This document shows positions 1 through 9,086 of a stretch of 64,000 nt of DNA, one piece after another. A model generated the notes under the pieces. That model was given only the letters and a program-made list of their open reading frames with translations. It was not told where the DNA came from and ran no database searches. Both the position numbers and the translations under genes were made by a program. This DNA comes from Anaerolineae bacterium (GTDB taxonomy: Bacteria > Chloroflexota > Anaerolineae > 4572-78 > J111), in NCBI GenBank assembly GCA_023151115.1, contig JAKLJP010000003.1, forward strand, positions 124,001 to 188,000. Direction: 5' to 3'. Position 1 is the first letter of the stretch. The number at the start of each line of letters is the position of its first letter.

Positions 1-328
1 GCAGCGCCTCATTGTGCCGGGGCTGCGCGCCGGCCATTATCTCTGTTTCTTTGGCATGCACGTCCTGACTCCTGCCATTTTTGACATCCTCGGCCAGCAT
101 CTCGCAGCCAGAGGAAATCAGGGCGGGGTCACGCTTTCCGCCGCCCTGGCCGAACTGGCCAAACATGAACAATACCTGGCCCTGGAAATTCAGGACTGGC
201 GCTACGATGTCGGCGTTAAATACGGCCTGCTGACCGCTCAGCTCGCCCTGGCCTTGAGCGGCCAGGATCGGGATGAGGTGCTGGCGAAGCTGTTGGAACT
301 GCTGGCAGTGCGGGGGTTGGGGGCATAG
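1..328 (+). CDS. Sugar nucleotidyltransferase, C-terminal part (GalU-like)
   Basis: The reading frame is open from base 2 and runs off the left edge, so only about the last 109 residues are present. The segment [14 protein letters not shown] resembles the C-terminal part of UTP-glucose-1-phosphate uridylyltransferase (GalU) and related NTP_transferase enzymes, where 'hVLTPxIFdhL' follows the sugar-binding region. The later [13 protein letters not shown] resembles the family's 'gxryDhGxkhGhl' element. Such enzymes make UDP- or dTDP-sugars in the cytoplasm. Its stop is one base from the start of the next gene, a larger nucleotide-sugar protein, so the two are probably co-transcribed. The sugar and nucleotide specificity cannot be read from this fragment. 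Confidence 0.7.
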   Translation, partial: QRLIVPGLRAGHYLCFFGMHVLTPAIFDILGQHLAARGNQGGVTLSAALAELAKHEQYLALEIQDWRYDVGVKYGLLTAQLALALSGQDRDEVLAKLLELLAVRGLGA

Positions 329-329
329 T

Positions 330-3300
330 ATGAGCCAACTAACCCAAATCATCACCGCCGCTGACCCCGCTACCCGCAATCGCTCGCTCGAGGGCTTCGC
401 CCGGACGGCCTCTCTCGACGAACTGCTGGCCGAGTGCGAAGCCCTCGACCGGCTGCGGCGTAGCAGCGATAACCTCTACGAGCGGGTGCGGGCGCTCTTT
501 TTTCTCTACGCCATCCACCGCTTCCACCTGCCCTTAAAAAGCGGCATGCAGGTCAAGGGCCTGATCCCCTTTGAGGGCTACACCAACCTGCTCAAGCGCC
601 GCTTTGAAGAAGCGATTGAGATTTTTCTGGCCTTGCAAGCGGCCCACGGCCCCAACGAAGGCATCTCCAGCGCCCTGGCGGCGGCCTACCATAACCTGGG
701 TTTCCAAACCCTGGCCGACCAGGTCCGGCGCAGTGTCCGCTCGGTGCGGGGCAACCAGTGGATGTTTCGCACCGGCCATCCCGCCGACCATCCCTTGCGC
801 GTCCGCCCCGAATTGTTCGAGCTTTTCGAAACCACCCCACTCTTTCCGATTCTCAAAGAAGCCACCCCGGTGCGCATGGATTTGACCCACAGCGGCTGGA
901 GCGACATTTTCTTTCTGGGTATGGACTTTCCCGAAGGGGCGCGGGTGCTCAACATCTCGATTGACCTGGCCGTGCGCGACGGCAGCGGCAGCAGCCCGCA
1001 GCCGCCGGTGGAGGCTTATCTGCGGGTGATTGACCGTCCGGTGCTACGGCTGGTCAGCGTAGACCTGGGGGCCAGCGCCGAAATCACCAGCCTGGCCGAG
1101 GTGTTCGATTTTGCCCGCGATTACCTGGGACTGCTTAAGGCAGCCGTCATCGCCTCCGGTATCATCCCACCGGGTATGGAGGGGGCCGACCAGCCGTTGG
1201 CCGATCTGCTGGCTCACCTGGTCAAACCTGGTTATGGGCTAGAAATTGTCAGCCGGGTCAACGGCATTCCCAAAGGCTCCCGCCTGGCCGTCTCGACTAA
1301 CTTGCTGGCCTGCCTCATTGCCGTTTGCATGCGGGCCACCGGCCAGACCCACAGCCTGACCGGCCAACTGGCCGAAGATGAACGCCGTTTGGTAGCGGCG
1401 CGGGCCATTTTGGGCGAGTGGTTGGGCGGCTCTGGCGGCGGCTGGCAGGATTCCGGCGGAGTTTGGCCGGGTATGAAGCTGATCCAGGGGGTCAAAGCGA
1501 CTGAAGATGACCCCGAATTTGGCATCAGCCGGGGGCGATTGCTGCCCAGTCACCAGATTTTTATCCTTGACGATGTGGCTGAGGAAACCCGCCAAAAGTT
1601 ACAGGACAGCCTGGTGCTGGTTCACGGCGGCATGGCCCAGGATGTCGGGCCAATTTTGGAAATGGTGACTGAAAAATATCTGCTGCGTTCCGAAGCCGAG
1701 TGGCAGGGCCGCCAGGAAGCCATCCGGATTCTTGATGAAATTGTGAGTCATTTAAAGCAGGGTGACGTGCAGGCCATCGGCGCAGCCACGCAACGCAACT
1801 TCAGTGGGCCAATCCAGGCCATCATTCCCTGGGCCAGTAATCTGTACACCGAGACCCTCATCGAGCGAGCCAGCGCCGAGTTTGGTTCCGATTTCTGGGG
1901 TTTTTGGATGCTCGGCGGCATGTCGGGCGGGGGGATGGGCTTTATCTTTGATCCGGCCAAAAAAGCGTTGGCCCAGGAGCGGCTGCAACAGTTGATGAGC
2001 GACGCCAAGCGCCGCCTGGAACACGCCGTCCCCTTTGCTATGGAGCCGGTGGTCTACGATTTTGCCATCAATGAGCGCGGCACCTGGGCCGAATTGCTCA
2101 CCGGCCGCGCCGCCCTGATGCCGCCCGGCTACTACACCCAAATCGTACCCGGCCTGCTCCGCCTCGAAGCCCGGCACTTATCGGCCTCCCGCCGGGTTGA
2201 ACTGGACCGCTTCGGCGAAGCCTGCCGGACCGACCCAACCCTGGCCGGCATGGTTCAAACCCTCTTTGACCGGCTGCTCCCCCAATCCGAGGGTGGCGAA
2301 GCAAGCGGGCAAACGCTGGCCGACCTGCTGGACGAGTACGGCTTTGACCGGGTTCAACACGAGCAAATCAAGGCCGACCTGCGCAGCGGGCGAGTCGGGC
2401 TGGCCCAGAACCGGCTGCCGGTTAGCAGCAAAATCGAAGATGCCAGGCCAGAGGATGTTTTTGACGCCAACCAGGAGTTGCCGCGCCACTATTATGACCT
2501 GGGTATGGAGGCTTTGGCGGCAGGCGCGGTGGCAGTCGTGTCGCTGGCCGGGGGCAGCGGCAGCCGCTGGACCAAAGGCGCGGGGGTGGTCAAGGCGCTC
2601 AATCCCTTCTGCAAGCTGGCCGGGCGGCAGCGCACCTTTATCGAAGCCCATTTGGCTAAGAGCCGCCGGGTGAGCCGTCTGAGCGGTAACCCTCTGCCCC
2701 ACATTTTTACCACCAGTTACCTGACCCACAGCCCCATCGAAGCCTTTTTGCAAGCCGAACAGCAGTATGGCTATAACGGGCCGCTGTATCTGTCACCGGG
2801 GCGCAGTATTGGCCTGCGGCTGGTGCCAATGACCCGCGATTTGCGCTTTGCATGGGAGGAAATGCCGCAGCAGCTGCTCGACGAGCAGGCCCAAAAAGTG
2901 CGCGAGAGCCTGCATCATGCCCTCATCGAGTGGGCGCGGCAAACCGGCGAGGGCAGCGATTACACCGACAACCTGCCCTTGCAATGCCTGCACCCGGTTG
3001 GTCACTGGTACGAAATCCCCGCTCTATTCCGCAACGGCGTGCTGGCGCAACTGCTGGCCGAGCGGCCCAATTTGAAATACTTGCTGCTGCACAATATTGA
3101 CACCCTGGGGGCCACGGTTGACCCGGCTTTACTGGGCTACCACATTGACCAGGGAGCAGACCTGACTGTTGAAGTGATTACCCGCCGCATTGACGACCGG
3201 GGCGGCGGTCTGGCTCGCATTGACGGCCATCTGCGCCTGATTGAAGGGCTGGCCCTACCACGTGAAGAAGTGGAGTTTCAACTGTCGTACTACAACTCCA

Positions 3301-3653
3301 ATACTTTTTGGATTGACCTGGACCGGCTGCTGGCTACCTTCAATCTAAGCCGGGCCGATTTGGCTGATGAGGAAAAAGTAGCCGCCGCCGTGCGGACTCT
3401 GGCCGCCCGGATGCCAACCTATATTACCCTGAAAGATGTCAAGAAGCGTTGGGGCAAGGGTCAGGAAGACATCTTTCCGGTGGCCCAGTTTGAAAAACTG
3501 TGGGGCGACATGACCGCCTTGCCGGAGCTGAAATGCTGCTTTATGGCTGTCCCACGCATGCGCGGCCAGCAGCTTAAAGAGCCGGCCCAACTTGACGGCT
3601 GGCTGCGCGACGGTTCAGCCGCGTACGTGGAATCGCTGGGCGATTGGTCATAA
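330..3653 (+). CDS. GHMP kinase-like / UDPGP-type pyrophosphorylase fusion protein
   Basis: This protein has 1107 residues. The ATG at 330 is chosen because it follows the upstream stop (TAG at 326-328) by one base; an upstream in-frame start at 273 would lie inside the previous gene. Residues about 130-620 resemble a fucokinase-type GHMP kinase: [10 protein letters not shown] (about 314) sits where PKGSGLGTSS is expected, [13 protein letters not shown] (about 368) matches the fucokinase GGGWQDQ element, and [10 protein letters not shown] (about 528) matches motif 3. Residues about 735-1107 look like a eukaryotic-type UDP-sugar pyrophosphorylase (UDPGP): [12 protein letters not shown], then [11 protein letters not shown] and YYNSNTFW. 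The likely role is phosphorylation and activation of a sugar to a nucleotide sugar. The ATP-binding loop of the kinase part is degenerate (GLG read as RLA), so that half may be weak or inactive. The exact substrate is unknown. Confidence 0.8.
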   Translation: MSQLTQIITAADPATRNRSLEGFARTASLDELLAECEALDRLRRSSDNLYERVRALFFLYAIHRFHLPLKSGMQVKGLIPFEGYTNLLKRRFEEAIEIFLALQAAHGPNEGISSALAAAYHNLGFQTLADQVRRSVRSVRGNQWMFRTGHPADHPLRVRPELFELFETTPLFPILKEATPVRMDLTHSGWSDIFFLGMDFPEGARVLNISIDLAVRDGSGSSPQPPVEAYLRVIDRPVLRLVSVDLGASAEITSLAEVFDFARDYLGLLKAAVIASGIIPPGMEGADQPLADLLAHLVKPGYGLEIVSRVNGIPKGSRLAVSTNLLACLIAVCMRATGQTHSLTGQLAEDERRLVAARAILGEWLGGSGGGWQDSGGVWPGMKLIQGVKATEDDPEFGISRGRLLPSHQIFILDDVAEETRQKLQDSLVLVHGGMAQDVGPILEMVTEKYLLRSEAEWQGRQEAIRILDEIVSHLKQGDVQAIGAATQRNFSGPIQAIIPWASNLYTETLIERASAEFGSDFWGFWMLGGMSGGGMGFIFDPAKKALAQERLQQLMSDAKRRLEHAVPFAMEPVVYDFAINERGTWAELLTGRAALMPPGYYTQIVPGLLRLEARHLSASRRVELDRFGEACRTDPTLAGMVQTLFDRLLPQSEGGEASGQTLADLLDEYGFDRVQHEQIKADLRSGRVGLAQNRLPVSSKIEDARPEDVFDANQELPRHYYDLGMEALAAGAVAVVSLAGGSGSRWTKGAGVVKALNPFCKLAGRQRTFIEAHLAKSRRVSRLSGNPLPHIFTTSYLTHSPIEAFLQAEQQYGYNGPLYLSPGRSIGLRLVPMTRDLRFAWEEMPQQLLDEQAQKVRESLHHALIEWARQTGEGSDYTDNLPLQCLHPVGHWYEIPALFRNGVLAQLLAERPNLKYLLLHNIDTLGATVDPALLGYHIDQGADLTVEVITRRIDDRGGGLARIDGHLRLIEGLALPREEVEFQLSYYNSNTFWIDLDRLLATFNLSRADLADEEKVAAAVRTLAARMPTYITLKDVKKRWGKGQEDIFPVAQFEKLWGDMTALPELKCCFMAVPRMRGQQLKEPAQLDGWLRDGSAAYVESLGDWS

Positions 3654-3689
3654 TCACACCCTTCGATACGCGCTACTCAGGGTGCGATT
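3652..3689. terminator. Stem-loop between convergent genes
   Basis: AATCACACCCT (3652-3662) pairs with AGGGTGCGATT (3679-3689), 10 of 11 positions, across a 16-base loop. It lies between the end of the fusion gene and the end of the convergent DUF5335 gene, so a bidirectional terminator role is plausible. There is no clear T-tract. The loop (CGATACGCGCTACTC) resembles the palindromic repeat around 7270-7460, so this may be a small copy of that repeat. Confidence 0.4.
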
Positions 3690-3696
3690 ATAAGGT

Positions 3697-4113
3697 CTAC
3701 CTCAATTCTGCAACAACCTCTTTTGAGTCTGCTTGCTTCCACCCATGCTTGACTTGCTGCGGTAAAGCTTGAGCCTGCCAACGCAGTGTGGTGACCGCCC
3801 CGGTGGCCGAGTGAATCGTCAGGCTTTGCCAAGCGTTCCCATCGGCCTGCTCAAGCAATACCCGCATGGGGGCGACAATGATATGGCTCAACCAGTGATT
3901 GAAGCAAGTTTTGCCCAAAAAGATGAGGATCGTAGCCCGATCGCCATCTCGCGATGATTTAACTTCAATATCTTCCAGGGGTAAACAAGGGGTTTTTAGA
4001 ACCGCCTGACTGCTGCCGCTGGTTTCCAGCGAAACCGGCCAACCCTGATAGCGGCGGCAAAAACGATTTAAGAAATCCGCCCAGGCTTTACGGGGAACAT
4101 CCTGTATGATCAT
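3697..4113 (-). CDS. DUF5335 family protein
   Basis: This is a protein of 138 residues. The N-terminus MIIQDVPRKAWADFLNRF and the following QGWPVSLE match the conserved opening of the DUF5335 family, small proteins of unknown function common in Chloroflexota, Deinococcus and Acidobacteriota. The middle contains LPLEDIEVKSSRDGD and a beta-rich stretch (ATILIFLG). No signal peptide or membrane segment is seen. It stands alone, convergent with the fusion gene and divergent from the McrC gene. No biochemical role can be assigned. Confidence 0.7.
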   Translation of the reverse strand: MIIQDVPRKAWADFLNRFCRRYQGWPVSLETSGSSQAVLKTPCLPLEDIEVKSSRDGDRATILIFLGKTCFNHWLSHIIVAPMRVLLEQADGNAWQSLTIHSATGAVTTLRWQAQALPQQVKHGWKQADSKEVVAELR

Positions 4114-4393
4114 CCTACAAACCCTTCTCTACTCATAGTCTGCCTGTTTTCCGGCGATTCTTCTCCAGCCATGTTAACCTTTCTAACCCGTCCCGGCTAC
4201 ACTAAGCTGGATGAATTCAGGAGAGAAAAAGGGTTATTTTTTCGCGCTCTTCTATCCTTCCTTCAGACCAATCTTTTATTAAGATTTCACTACGTCATAG
4301 AGTCACGACTCACAAATAGACCCAGACACTTGCGCTCTCACCCAAGTGCAGGTATAACGCCGCTACGACAGATTTTGGCAGATTTTAAGATAT

Positions 4394-5581
4394 ATGGGGT
4401 CTTCGCAAACGATCGAGCTAACCGAATACCAACCCGCTACCTTCCCGGCCGAAGCCATCTCACCCGTTATCGGTCAGGCGCTGTGGGAAAACTATGGCCA
4501 GCAAATCGAGGTGCAGGAACCTTCCTTCAAAACGGATGGGCAGTGGCGGCTGACGGCTCAGGGCTGGGTGGGCCATATTCCGTTGACTCCTACTTTTCAC
4601 GTGGCGCTCAAGCCCAAGATTGAGTTGAGCAATCTGTTTCGCATGTGGGAGTATGCCTACCGGCTCAACAGTTTTCGCTTGCTCGAGGGGCTGATTGCTT
4701 GCCAATCGCTGCCGGAATTTTACGAGCGGCTGGCCCACGTGCTGGCCCGGCGAGTACTGGAACGCGGGCGCAAAGGTTTTTATCGGGCCTATTTAGCCGA
4801 AACCGACCACCTGCCCTACGTCCGGGGACGGCTGACAGTGCAGCCTGCTGCGCCGGGGCAGGTCAAGCTGGTCTGCCATTTTGAGGAGCACACCGCCGAT
4901 GTGGCCGACAATGGCATTCTGGCCTGGACGCTCGACCGGATTGCCCGCAGCGGCTTATGCTCCGAGCGTGTCCTGCCGGCGGTACGGCTGGCTCACCGCG
5001 CCTTGCACAACCTGGTCACGCTTGGCCCCTATCAGGCCGGCGACTGCGTGGGGCGCGTCTACCAGCGGCTCAACGAGGATTACAAGCCCATGCATGCTCT
5101 GTGCCGCTTCTTTTTGGAACACAGCGGCCCCAGTCACTCTCCCGGCCCCCATCCCATGCTGCCCTTTTTGGTGGATATGGCCCGCCTGTATGAACTTTTC
5201 GTCGCCGAATGGCTCAAGGCCCACCTGCCGCCCCACCTTGACCTCAGAGCACAGGAGCGGGTTGATTTGGGTCAAACTAGCGTCTGGCAATTTCAAATAG
5301 ATTTATTATTATACGAAAAAGAAACGGGGAACCCGCAAGTTGTACTCGATACCAAGTATAAAACCGATACCCTATCCGGTGATATTGCTCAAGTAATTGC
5401 CTATGCCAAAATCAAGGGCTGCCAGGAGGCGGTGCTAATCTACCCTACCCCGCTGGCTCACCCCCTGGATACCACCATTGACGGTCTGCGCCTCCGTAGT
5501 TTGACCTTTGCCCTGACCGGCGATTTAGAACAAGCAGGTCAAACGTTTCTGCAAGAATTATTTGCAAAAAATAGACGGTAG
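4394..5581 (+). CDS. mcrC: McrC family protein (McrBC-type restriction subunit), orphan
   Basis: This 395-residue protein has the usual length of McrC, the nuclease subunit of McrBC modification-dependent restriction. The N-terminal half contains the family's LKPKIELSNLFRMWEYAY region. The C-terminal half has a PD-(D/E)XK nuclease core: QIDLLLY with D303 and VVLDTKYK with D319 and K321. In known systems McrC partners with the GTPase McrB, which forms the translocating ring and recognises methylated DNA. No McrB lies in this window: upstream are 280 bases with no gene and DUF5335, downstream a PPOX gene. The start is preceded by a weak ribosome site. It may use a distant McrB, or be a leftover of a defence island together with the methylase fragment at 7.7-9.1 kb. 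Confidence 0.85.
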   Translation: MGSSQTIELTEYQPATFPAEAISPVIGQALWENYGQQIEVQEPSFKTDGQWRLTAQGWVGHIPLTPTFHVALKPKIELSNLFRMWEYAYRLNSFRLLEGLIACQSLPEFYERLAHVLARRVLERGRKGFYRAYLAETDHLPYVRGRLTVQPAAPGQVKLVCHFEEHTADVADNGILAWTLDRIARSGLCSERVLPAVRLAHRALHNLVTLGPYQAGDCVGRVYQRLNEDYKPMHALCRFFLEHSGPSHSPGPHPMLPFLVDMARLYELFVAEWLKAHLPPHLDLRAQERVDLGQTSVWQFQIDLLLYEKETGNPQVVLDTKYKTDTLSGDIAQVIAYAKIKGCQEAVLIYPTPLAHPLDTTIDGLRLRSLTFALTGDLEQAGQTFLQELFAKNRR

Positions 5582-5592
5582 ACCGGAAAGCT

Positions 5593-5643
5593 GGAGGATA
5601 GCAGATAGAAGATAGTAGATAGTGAAAAAACTATCTACTATAG
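5593..5643. repeat. Palindromic short-repeat array, GATAGAA word
   Basis: Tandem copies of a GATAGNA-type heptamer (gatagca, gatagaa, gatagta, gatag) at 5593-5622 face a reverse-complement arm, CTATCTACTATAG, at 5631-5643. It lies just after the mcrC stop. The same word builds arrays at 10613-10679 and 18103-18186 and a single arm at 51728-51764. Confidence 0.6.
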
Positions 5644-5667
5644 ATGTTCAGATAATGTTTTTGAATC

Positions 5668-5720
5668 GTAGTAACGACTTTAGTCGTTTCACTGGTCTAG
5701 ACGACTGAAGTCGTCACTAC
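5668..5720. repeat. Inverted-repeat element, ACGACTTTAGTCGT type
   Basis: GTAGTAACGACTTTAGTCGT at the left faces ACGACTGAAGTCGTCACTAC at the right, giving a 20-bp imperfect terminal inverted repeat. Each arm is itself a short palindrome (ACGACT-AGTCGT). A second copy is at 35027-35090. I see no target duplication, so mobility is unproven. Confidence 0.65.
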
Positions 5721-5829
5721 AAACTCAAAATCTTTTTCTGAAAAGCTATATCTTCTGCCTTCCCCTGTCCACGCCCTTCGGCGCACTCGAAGGAGTGCCG
5801 TCTACCGGCTACTGTCTACTTGAGGTGCG

Positions 5830-6240
5830 TTACCTCTGTGGGCCAAAGGCGTTGACGCGCTCCGGTTGAATCTTATAGGTCAAACGGACCTCGCTGGCCT
5901 TGCGGAAGGGATAAGAGTCGGCCCCCAAATATTTCTTGGCCAGACTGTCAATGTGAGCGTCGGCCCCCTCGTTGGTTATCTCAACCACGCAGCCTCGAAT
6001 CTCAATCCAATAATAGGCGTTTTCTGGATCAACCAGCAGCATCGTGGCGATCCCATTCTTTTTTAGGTTTTTATCCTTCTGCCGTCCCTGGGCCGAATTA
6101 AAGCGGACATACCTGCCATCATAATCTACCCAGACCGGATTGACTTGAATCATACCATCGGGCAGAAGCGTGGCCAGATTGCCGATAACCGGTCGTTCAA
6201 AAAGCTCCAAGTGACTCTCAGGAATTGTCTGGTTTGCCAT
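5830..6240 (-). CDS. PPOX-class F420-type flavin/deazaflavin-binding protein
   Basis: This protein has 136 residues with the split beta-barrel pattern of the pyridoxamine 5'-phosphate oxidase-like superfamily. It opens with IGNLATLLPDGMIQVNPVWVDYDG, the strand-turn-strand signature of F420-dependent PPOX proteins, followed by VRFNSAQGRQKDKNL and IEIRGCVVEI. Characterised relatives use F420H2, or in some cases FMN or heme, to reduce small molecules in the cytoplasm. It is monocistronic here. A start-proximal GGATGAG lies a few bases upstream of the ATG. The C-terminus SEVRLTYKIQPERVNAFG is typical. The cofactor (F420 rather than FMN) is inferred from family resemblance. Confidence 0.8.
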   Translation of the reverse strand: MANQTIPESHLELFERPVIGNLATLLPDGMIQVNPVWVDYDGRYVRFNSAQGRQKDKNLKKNGIATMLLVDPENAYYWIEIRGCVVEITNEGADAHIDSLAKKYLGADSYPFRKASEVRLTYKIQPERVNAFGPQR

Positions 6241-6326
6241 AATCTCATCCCTCTAAAGGTTAATAGTTTAATCTTGAAGTGAGATTATACGGACTACAGT
6301 CCGTTTGTCAAGCCAGGAAGCGTTTC

Positions 6327-7202
6327 CTAATAAACCTTGCCTCGACCGCCCAAACGCTGCACGTGCTCAGGGTCATAGCAGTCGCCAAAGCGGGTTTTGG
6401 GCAGGCTTTCCTTTTTCTTCATCAACTCGGCGTATTCGGTCTCGTCCACCATGGCCACAATCCGGGCGATGCTGGCTTCGCCGTCCACAAAGCGCCAGGG
6501 GAAACAGCCCACCTGCACCCGCCGGTTGATCAGCAAATCAATATCACCGCCGACGCACTCGGCGTGGATAATGCCTTTGGGGAACATCCACAGGTGCATC
6601 ATCTGGTACATATCTTTGGTAAAATATTCGGCCAGGGGTTTGCCGTATTTCTGGCGAAAGTGTAAATCGGCGTCCTCAGCCTGGGCCGGCATCCAGTCGC
6701 GGATTTTGGTGTTCATGGGATGGTCGGCGCTGCCGCAGTCCACCCCAATCCATTTGATTTTCTTTTGCTCGCACCAGTGGGCAAAGCGGGCGTCGGGGCC
6801 GGGGTGCATAACCATGTAGCGGACCTCGTTGCCGTAGGGCTGGTCCCAGCCAAAATGGTGATAGCCGGTGTGAATGATCAGGATGTCATTTTCCTTCACC
6901 TCCACCCGCGCCTCGATCATCTCCGGGTCGTACACGTCGTAATCGCCGCAGACATCGCTCACATCCACGATAGCGGCCTCGCCGGCGAGAAAGTCAAAGT
7001 CCAGTTGGGCAATATCCTTGCCCGGCGTGTAAAAGTGAATCTCGCCGTCCAGGTGGGTGCCGATGTGATTGCTGTGCGTGACCACCTGGCCGTTGGCCCC
7101 GTTGGGGGCCAGCCGCTTAAAATATTTGACCTGCAAGGGTTCGTAGGTGGGCCAGGGCGGGGTGCCGATGCCCAGGGGGATGGATAAGTCTATGAATTTC
7201 AT
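6327..7202 (-). CDS. Cyclase family metal-dependent hydrolase (kynurenine formamidase-like)
   Basis: The 291-residue form is preferred: its ATG at 7202 sits 8 bases after a strong AAAGGAGACC ribosome site, whereas an in-frame start at 7223 has none. The protein carries the metal-binding signature HxGTHxD (residues 46-52, HIGTHLD) followed by H56, diagnostic of the cyclase/KynB family (PF04199). Family members hydrolyse amides or lactones (N-formylkynurenine, isatin) or act on polyketides. The gene is oriented like the DUF1116 and FdrA genes, and family members occur near oxamate/allantoin or nucleobase catabolic genes. A ring-opening or amide-hydrolysis step in the same pathway is possible but unproven. 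Confidence 0.8.
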   Translation of the reverse strand: MKFIDLSIPLGIGTPPWPTYEPLQVKYFKRLAPNGANGQVVTHSNHIGTHLDGEIHFYTPGKDIAQLDFDFLAGEAAIVDVSDVCGDYDVYDPEMIEARVEVKENDILIIHTGYHHFGWDQPYGNEVRYMVMHPGPDARFAHWCEQKKIKWIGVDCGSADHPMNTKIRDWMPAQAEDADLHFRQKYGKPLAEYFTKDMYQMMHLWMFPKGIIHAECVGGDIDLLINRRVQVGCFPWRFVDGEASIARIVAMVDETEYAELMKKKESLPKTRFGDCYDPEHVQRLGGRGKVY

Positions 7203-7268
7203 TATTTGGTCTCCTTTGAACAAAGGTTATTGAATTTATTCACCTGAATTGGGATTTAGCTCGAAAAT

Positions 7269-7461
7269 CACCCTTCGATACGCCCTTTCGGGCTACTCAG
7301 GATCAGTAGATCCAATTTTTCACCGTAGCTGGCGCATCCCTATGCGTCAGCGGGCGGCATAGGGATGCCACCCTACGGAAATTTGGATCTACTGAGGATG
7401 ATTTTCAGCACTTTATCGCATCCTGAGTAGTCCTGAGCGAAGCGAAGGGCATATCGAAGGA
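7269..7461. repeat. Outer palindromic repeat interrupted by the MITE-like element
   Basis: The left arm (7269-7303) reads CCCTTCGATACGCCC...GCTACTCAGGAT. The right arm (7430-7461) reads ATCCTGAGTAGTCC...GGGCATATCGAAGG, its reverse complement with small gaps. The MITE-like copy at 7304-7394 sits inside it. A short relative (CCCTTCGATACGCGCTACTC) is at 3659-3678. Confidence 0.6.
7304..7394. mobile_element. MITE-like element, copy A (91 bp)
   Basis: The ends are CAGTAGATCCAATTTT and AAATTTGGATCTACTG, a 16-bp terminal inverted repeat. The element is flanked on both sides by the 5-bp direct repeat AGGAT (7299-7303 and 7395-7399). The interior is a long hairpin (ACCGTAG...CTACGG with CATCCCTATGC/GCATAGGGATG). 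It has no coding capacity. It shares its interior with copy D (59833-59940); copies B and C have a different interior with the same ends. Confidence 0.8.
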
Positions 7462-7488
7462 TACGATTACGGAAACTTCGAACTCTGG

Positions 7489-7673
7489 CTATTCAGCATC
7501 ATACGCTGCCAGCGGCGCTGGCAGCACCTGGGTGACCGCATTGCCGGCAGCGGGTAGGCCGACCAGGATGGCGCTGATAACTTCCTCGTGCGACGCGCCG
7601 GCCTGCTTGGCCGATTGGACGTGGAACGGCACACCGCTTTCCAGGCGCAGCACTGCCAGCACGGCCAGATAGG
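7489..7673 (-). pseudogene. Carboxymuconolactone decarboxylase family remnant (5' part missing)
   Basis: The minus strand encodes about 60 in-frame residues ending at the stop at 7489-7491. They include LAVLRLESGVPFHV, AKQAGASHEEVISAILVGLP and VLPAPLAAYDAE. The 'aGAsheEVisAihvGhp' helix is typical of the C-terminal half of the AhpD/carboxymuconolactone decarboxylase fold. The N-terminal half is missing: just upstream (7674) the sequence becomes the end of a DNA methylase fragment. No start codon or ribosome site exists. It lies between the cyclase and DUF1116 genes on the same strand, so it was probably once part of that operon. Confidence 0.7.
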
Positions 7674-9086
7674 CTATAAACCAGAAACGGCTACTTTGTA
7701 GGGCTTGAATGAATATTCACCTACGCCAAAAATAGAGAAGCGTGGTTTATCCCGATAAATCTTGGATTTACGCCGGGCGAAATATTCGCTGTTTTTGGTC
7801 AGATAGCCCCATAGTTTTGGAAATCGTTGTTTTAACGCGGCAGTGTCTTCACCCAAAAAATGCTGGGTAACAATCACCTTTTTTCTGGCTTGCGCAGACT
7901 CAAAACTACGCAAGTCGGAGCTTTTTAGCAACCAATAGGCGGCTTCCGGCTCAATATCTACAATCTCATTATTTCCGTTGGTATAGGTTCCGTTTTGCCC
8001 ATCGAGTTCCATAATTTTGGCGCAGTCATGTTTGAGGCCGTGCCGCCAGAGGAATGGCGACGCTCCGTCCAATTCAGAGGTAGTTTCGTAACTCTCAATA
8101 TTGGACACAAATTGATGGTGGGTCCAACCAAAGCTTTTGATTATGTCGGTAGGGCGGTTTAGCGTAGCTACTTTACAAACAAAGGTTGTCGGTTGCCCCA
8201 TCTCTAATACCAACAGTGAAGCATCAACGGCGGCACTAAATTCGCGGGCAGCATTTATTTCAAGCGCACGTATATTTGAGATGTGAAAGAGCTGCTCCGG
8301 CAAAATCTTGACGATATTTTTGATAACAGCATTTTTGCAGAGCAAAGCCAATGTGCCCCGGCGGTACGAAAACAGCTTCAACAGGCGGAGTAAAACAGCT
8401 TCACCCAGGTCGAAATTACTCTTGCCGGTCAAAGCATCTAAACCATTCAAGGCTTTGAGGTTACGCTTAGGGGGCAGGTTTCGAGAATTTAGCCCGCCCA
8501 GTTCGGCATTTGTTATCCAGGGAGGATTGCCGATGATAAGAAGGTCAGGCGCATTTAGAACTTCAGGAGAAAACTGATGCGTAAAAATGTCATCCTGATG
8601 AAGTTCAATTTCTGTAATGGGTCGGCTTCCCTGCATCGCCTCGGTCAGTAAATTTAGTTTCAGTTGCCATTCGTACTTCTGTTGAATTTCAACCCCATAC
8701 ATCAGTTTAGCAGCAGGGAAATATTTTAATGCGCCGAGAATAAAATTCCCTAATCCATAAGTTGGCTCGATAATCACTTGCGGGGAGATTGGCAGCTTAG
8801 CCAGATAACGACACACCTGATCTACCAAGCGAGGAGGGGTTTGAAAATCTCCCCATTCGCGCTCCTGGAGCGTCTCCTCGCCTTCGACGGGCGACGCCAA
8901 AACTTGTCGAAATTCAGCCCAGGTCTTTTGATCAGAGAAAAAAGATCGAATTCCGGTTAACGCTTTCAACCTTTTGTTGGCCTGTTCAAAATCACTATAA
9001 GAGGAAATAAGCTCAACTAAGGAGGAATGAGCTGGCGTAGTTAGATATTCTTTTACTGCTTCGGCAATAACAGTAACCCGGTTCAT
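7674..9086 (-). CDS. N6-adenine DNA methyltransferase, C-terminally truncated
   Basis: The 470 encoded residues start with methylase core motifs: WGDFQTP (78-84), the SAM-binding motif I EPTYGLGNF (107-115) and the catalytic NPPW (187-190). These place it with Eco57I/type I-IIG-like N6-adenine methylases. The protein stops right after PYKVAVSGL; in relatives as I recall them, this segment ('hkPYKVAhSGhYK') is internal and continues. The stop is created at the junction with the carboxymuconolactone decarboxylase remnant, so the target-recognition or nuclease part is probably lost. The gene is visibly richer in A+T than its neighbours, suggesting transfer. It may still bind SAM but is unlikely to be a full restriction-modification enzyme. 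Confidence 0.75.
   Translation of the reverse strand: MNRVTVIAEAVKEYLTTPAHSSLVELISSYSDFEQANKRLKALTGIRSFFSDQKTWAEFRQVLASPVEGEETLQEREWGDFQTPPRLVDQVCRYLAKLPISPQVIIEPTYGLGNFILGALKYFPAAKLMYGVEIQQKYEWQLKLNLLTEAMQGSRPITEIELHQDDIFTHQFSPEVLNAPDLLIIGNPPWITNAELGGLNSRNLPPKRNLKALNGLDALTGKSNFDLGEAVLLRLLKLFSYRRGTLALLCKNAVIKNIVKILPEQLFHISNIRALEINAAREFSAAVDASLLVLEMGQPTTFVCKVATLNRPTDIIKSFGWTHHQFVSNIESYETTSELDGASPFLWRHGLKHDCAKIMELDGQNGTYTNGNNEIVDIEPEAAYWLLKSSDLRSFESAQARKKVIVTQHFLGEDTAALKQRFPKLWGYLTKNSEYFARRKSKIYRDKPRFSIFGVGEYSFKPYKVAVSGL

Noticed and set aside
4171..4623. 150-codon frame overlapping the start of mcrC
   Set aside because: It overlaps the conserved McrC N-terminus in another frame and resembles no family.
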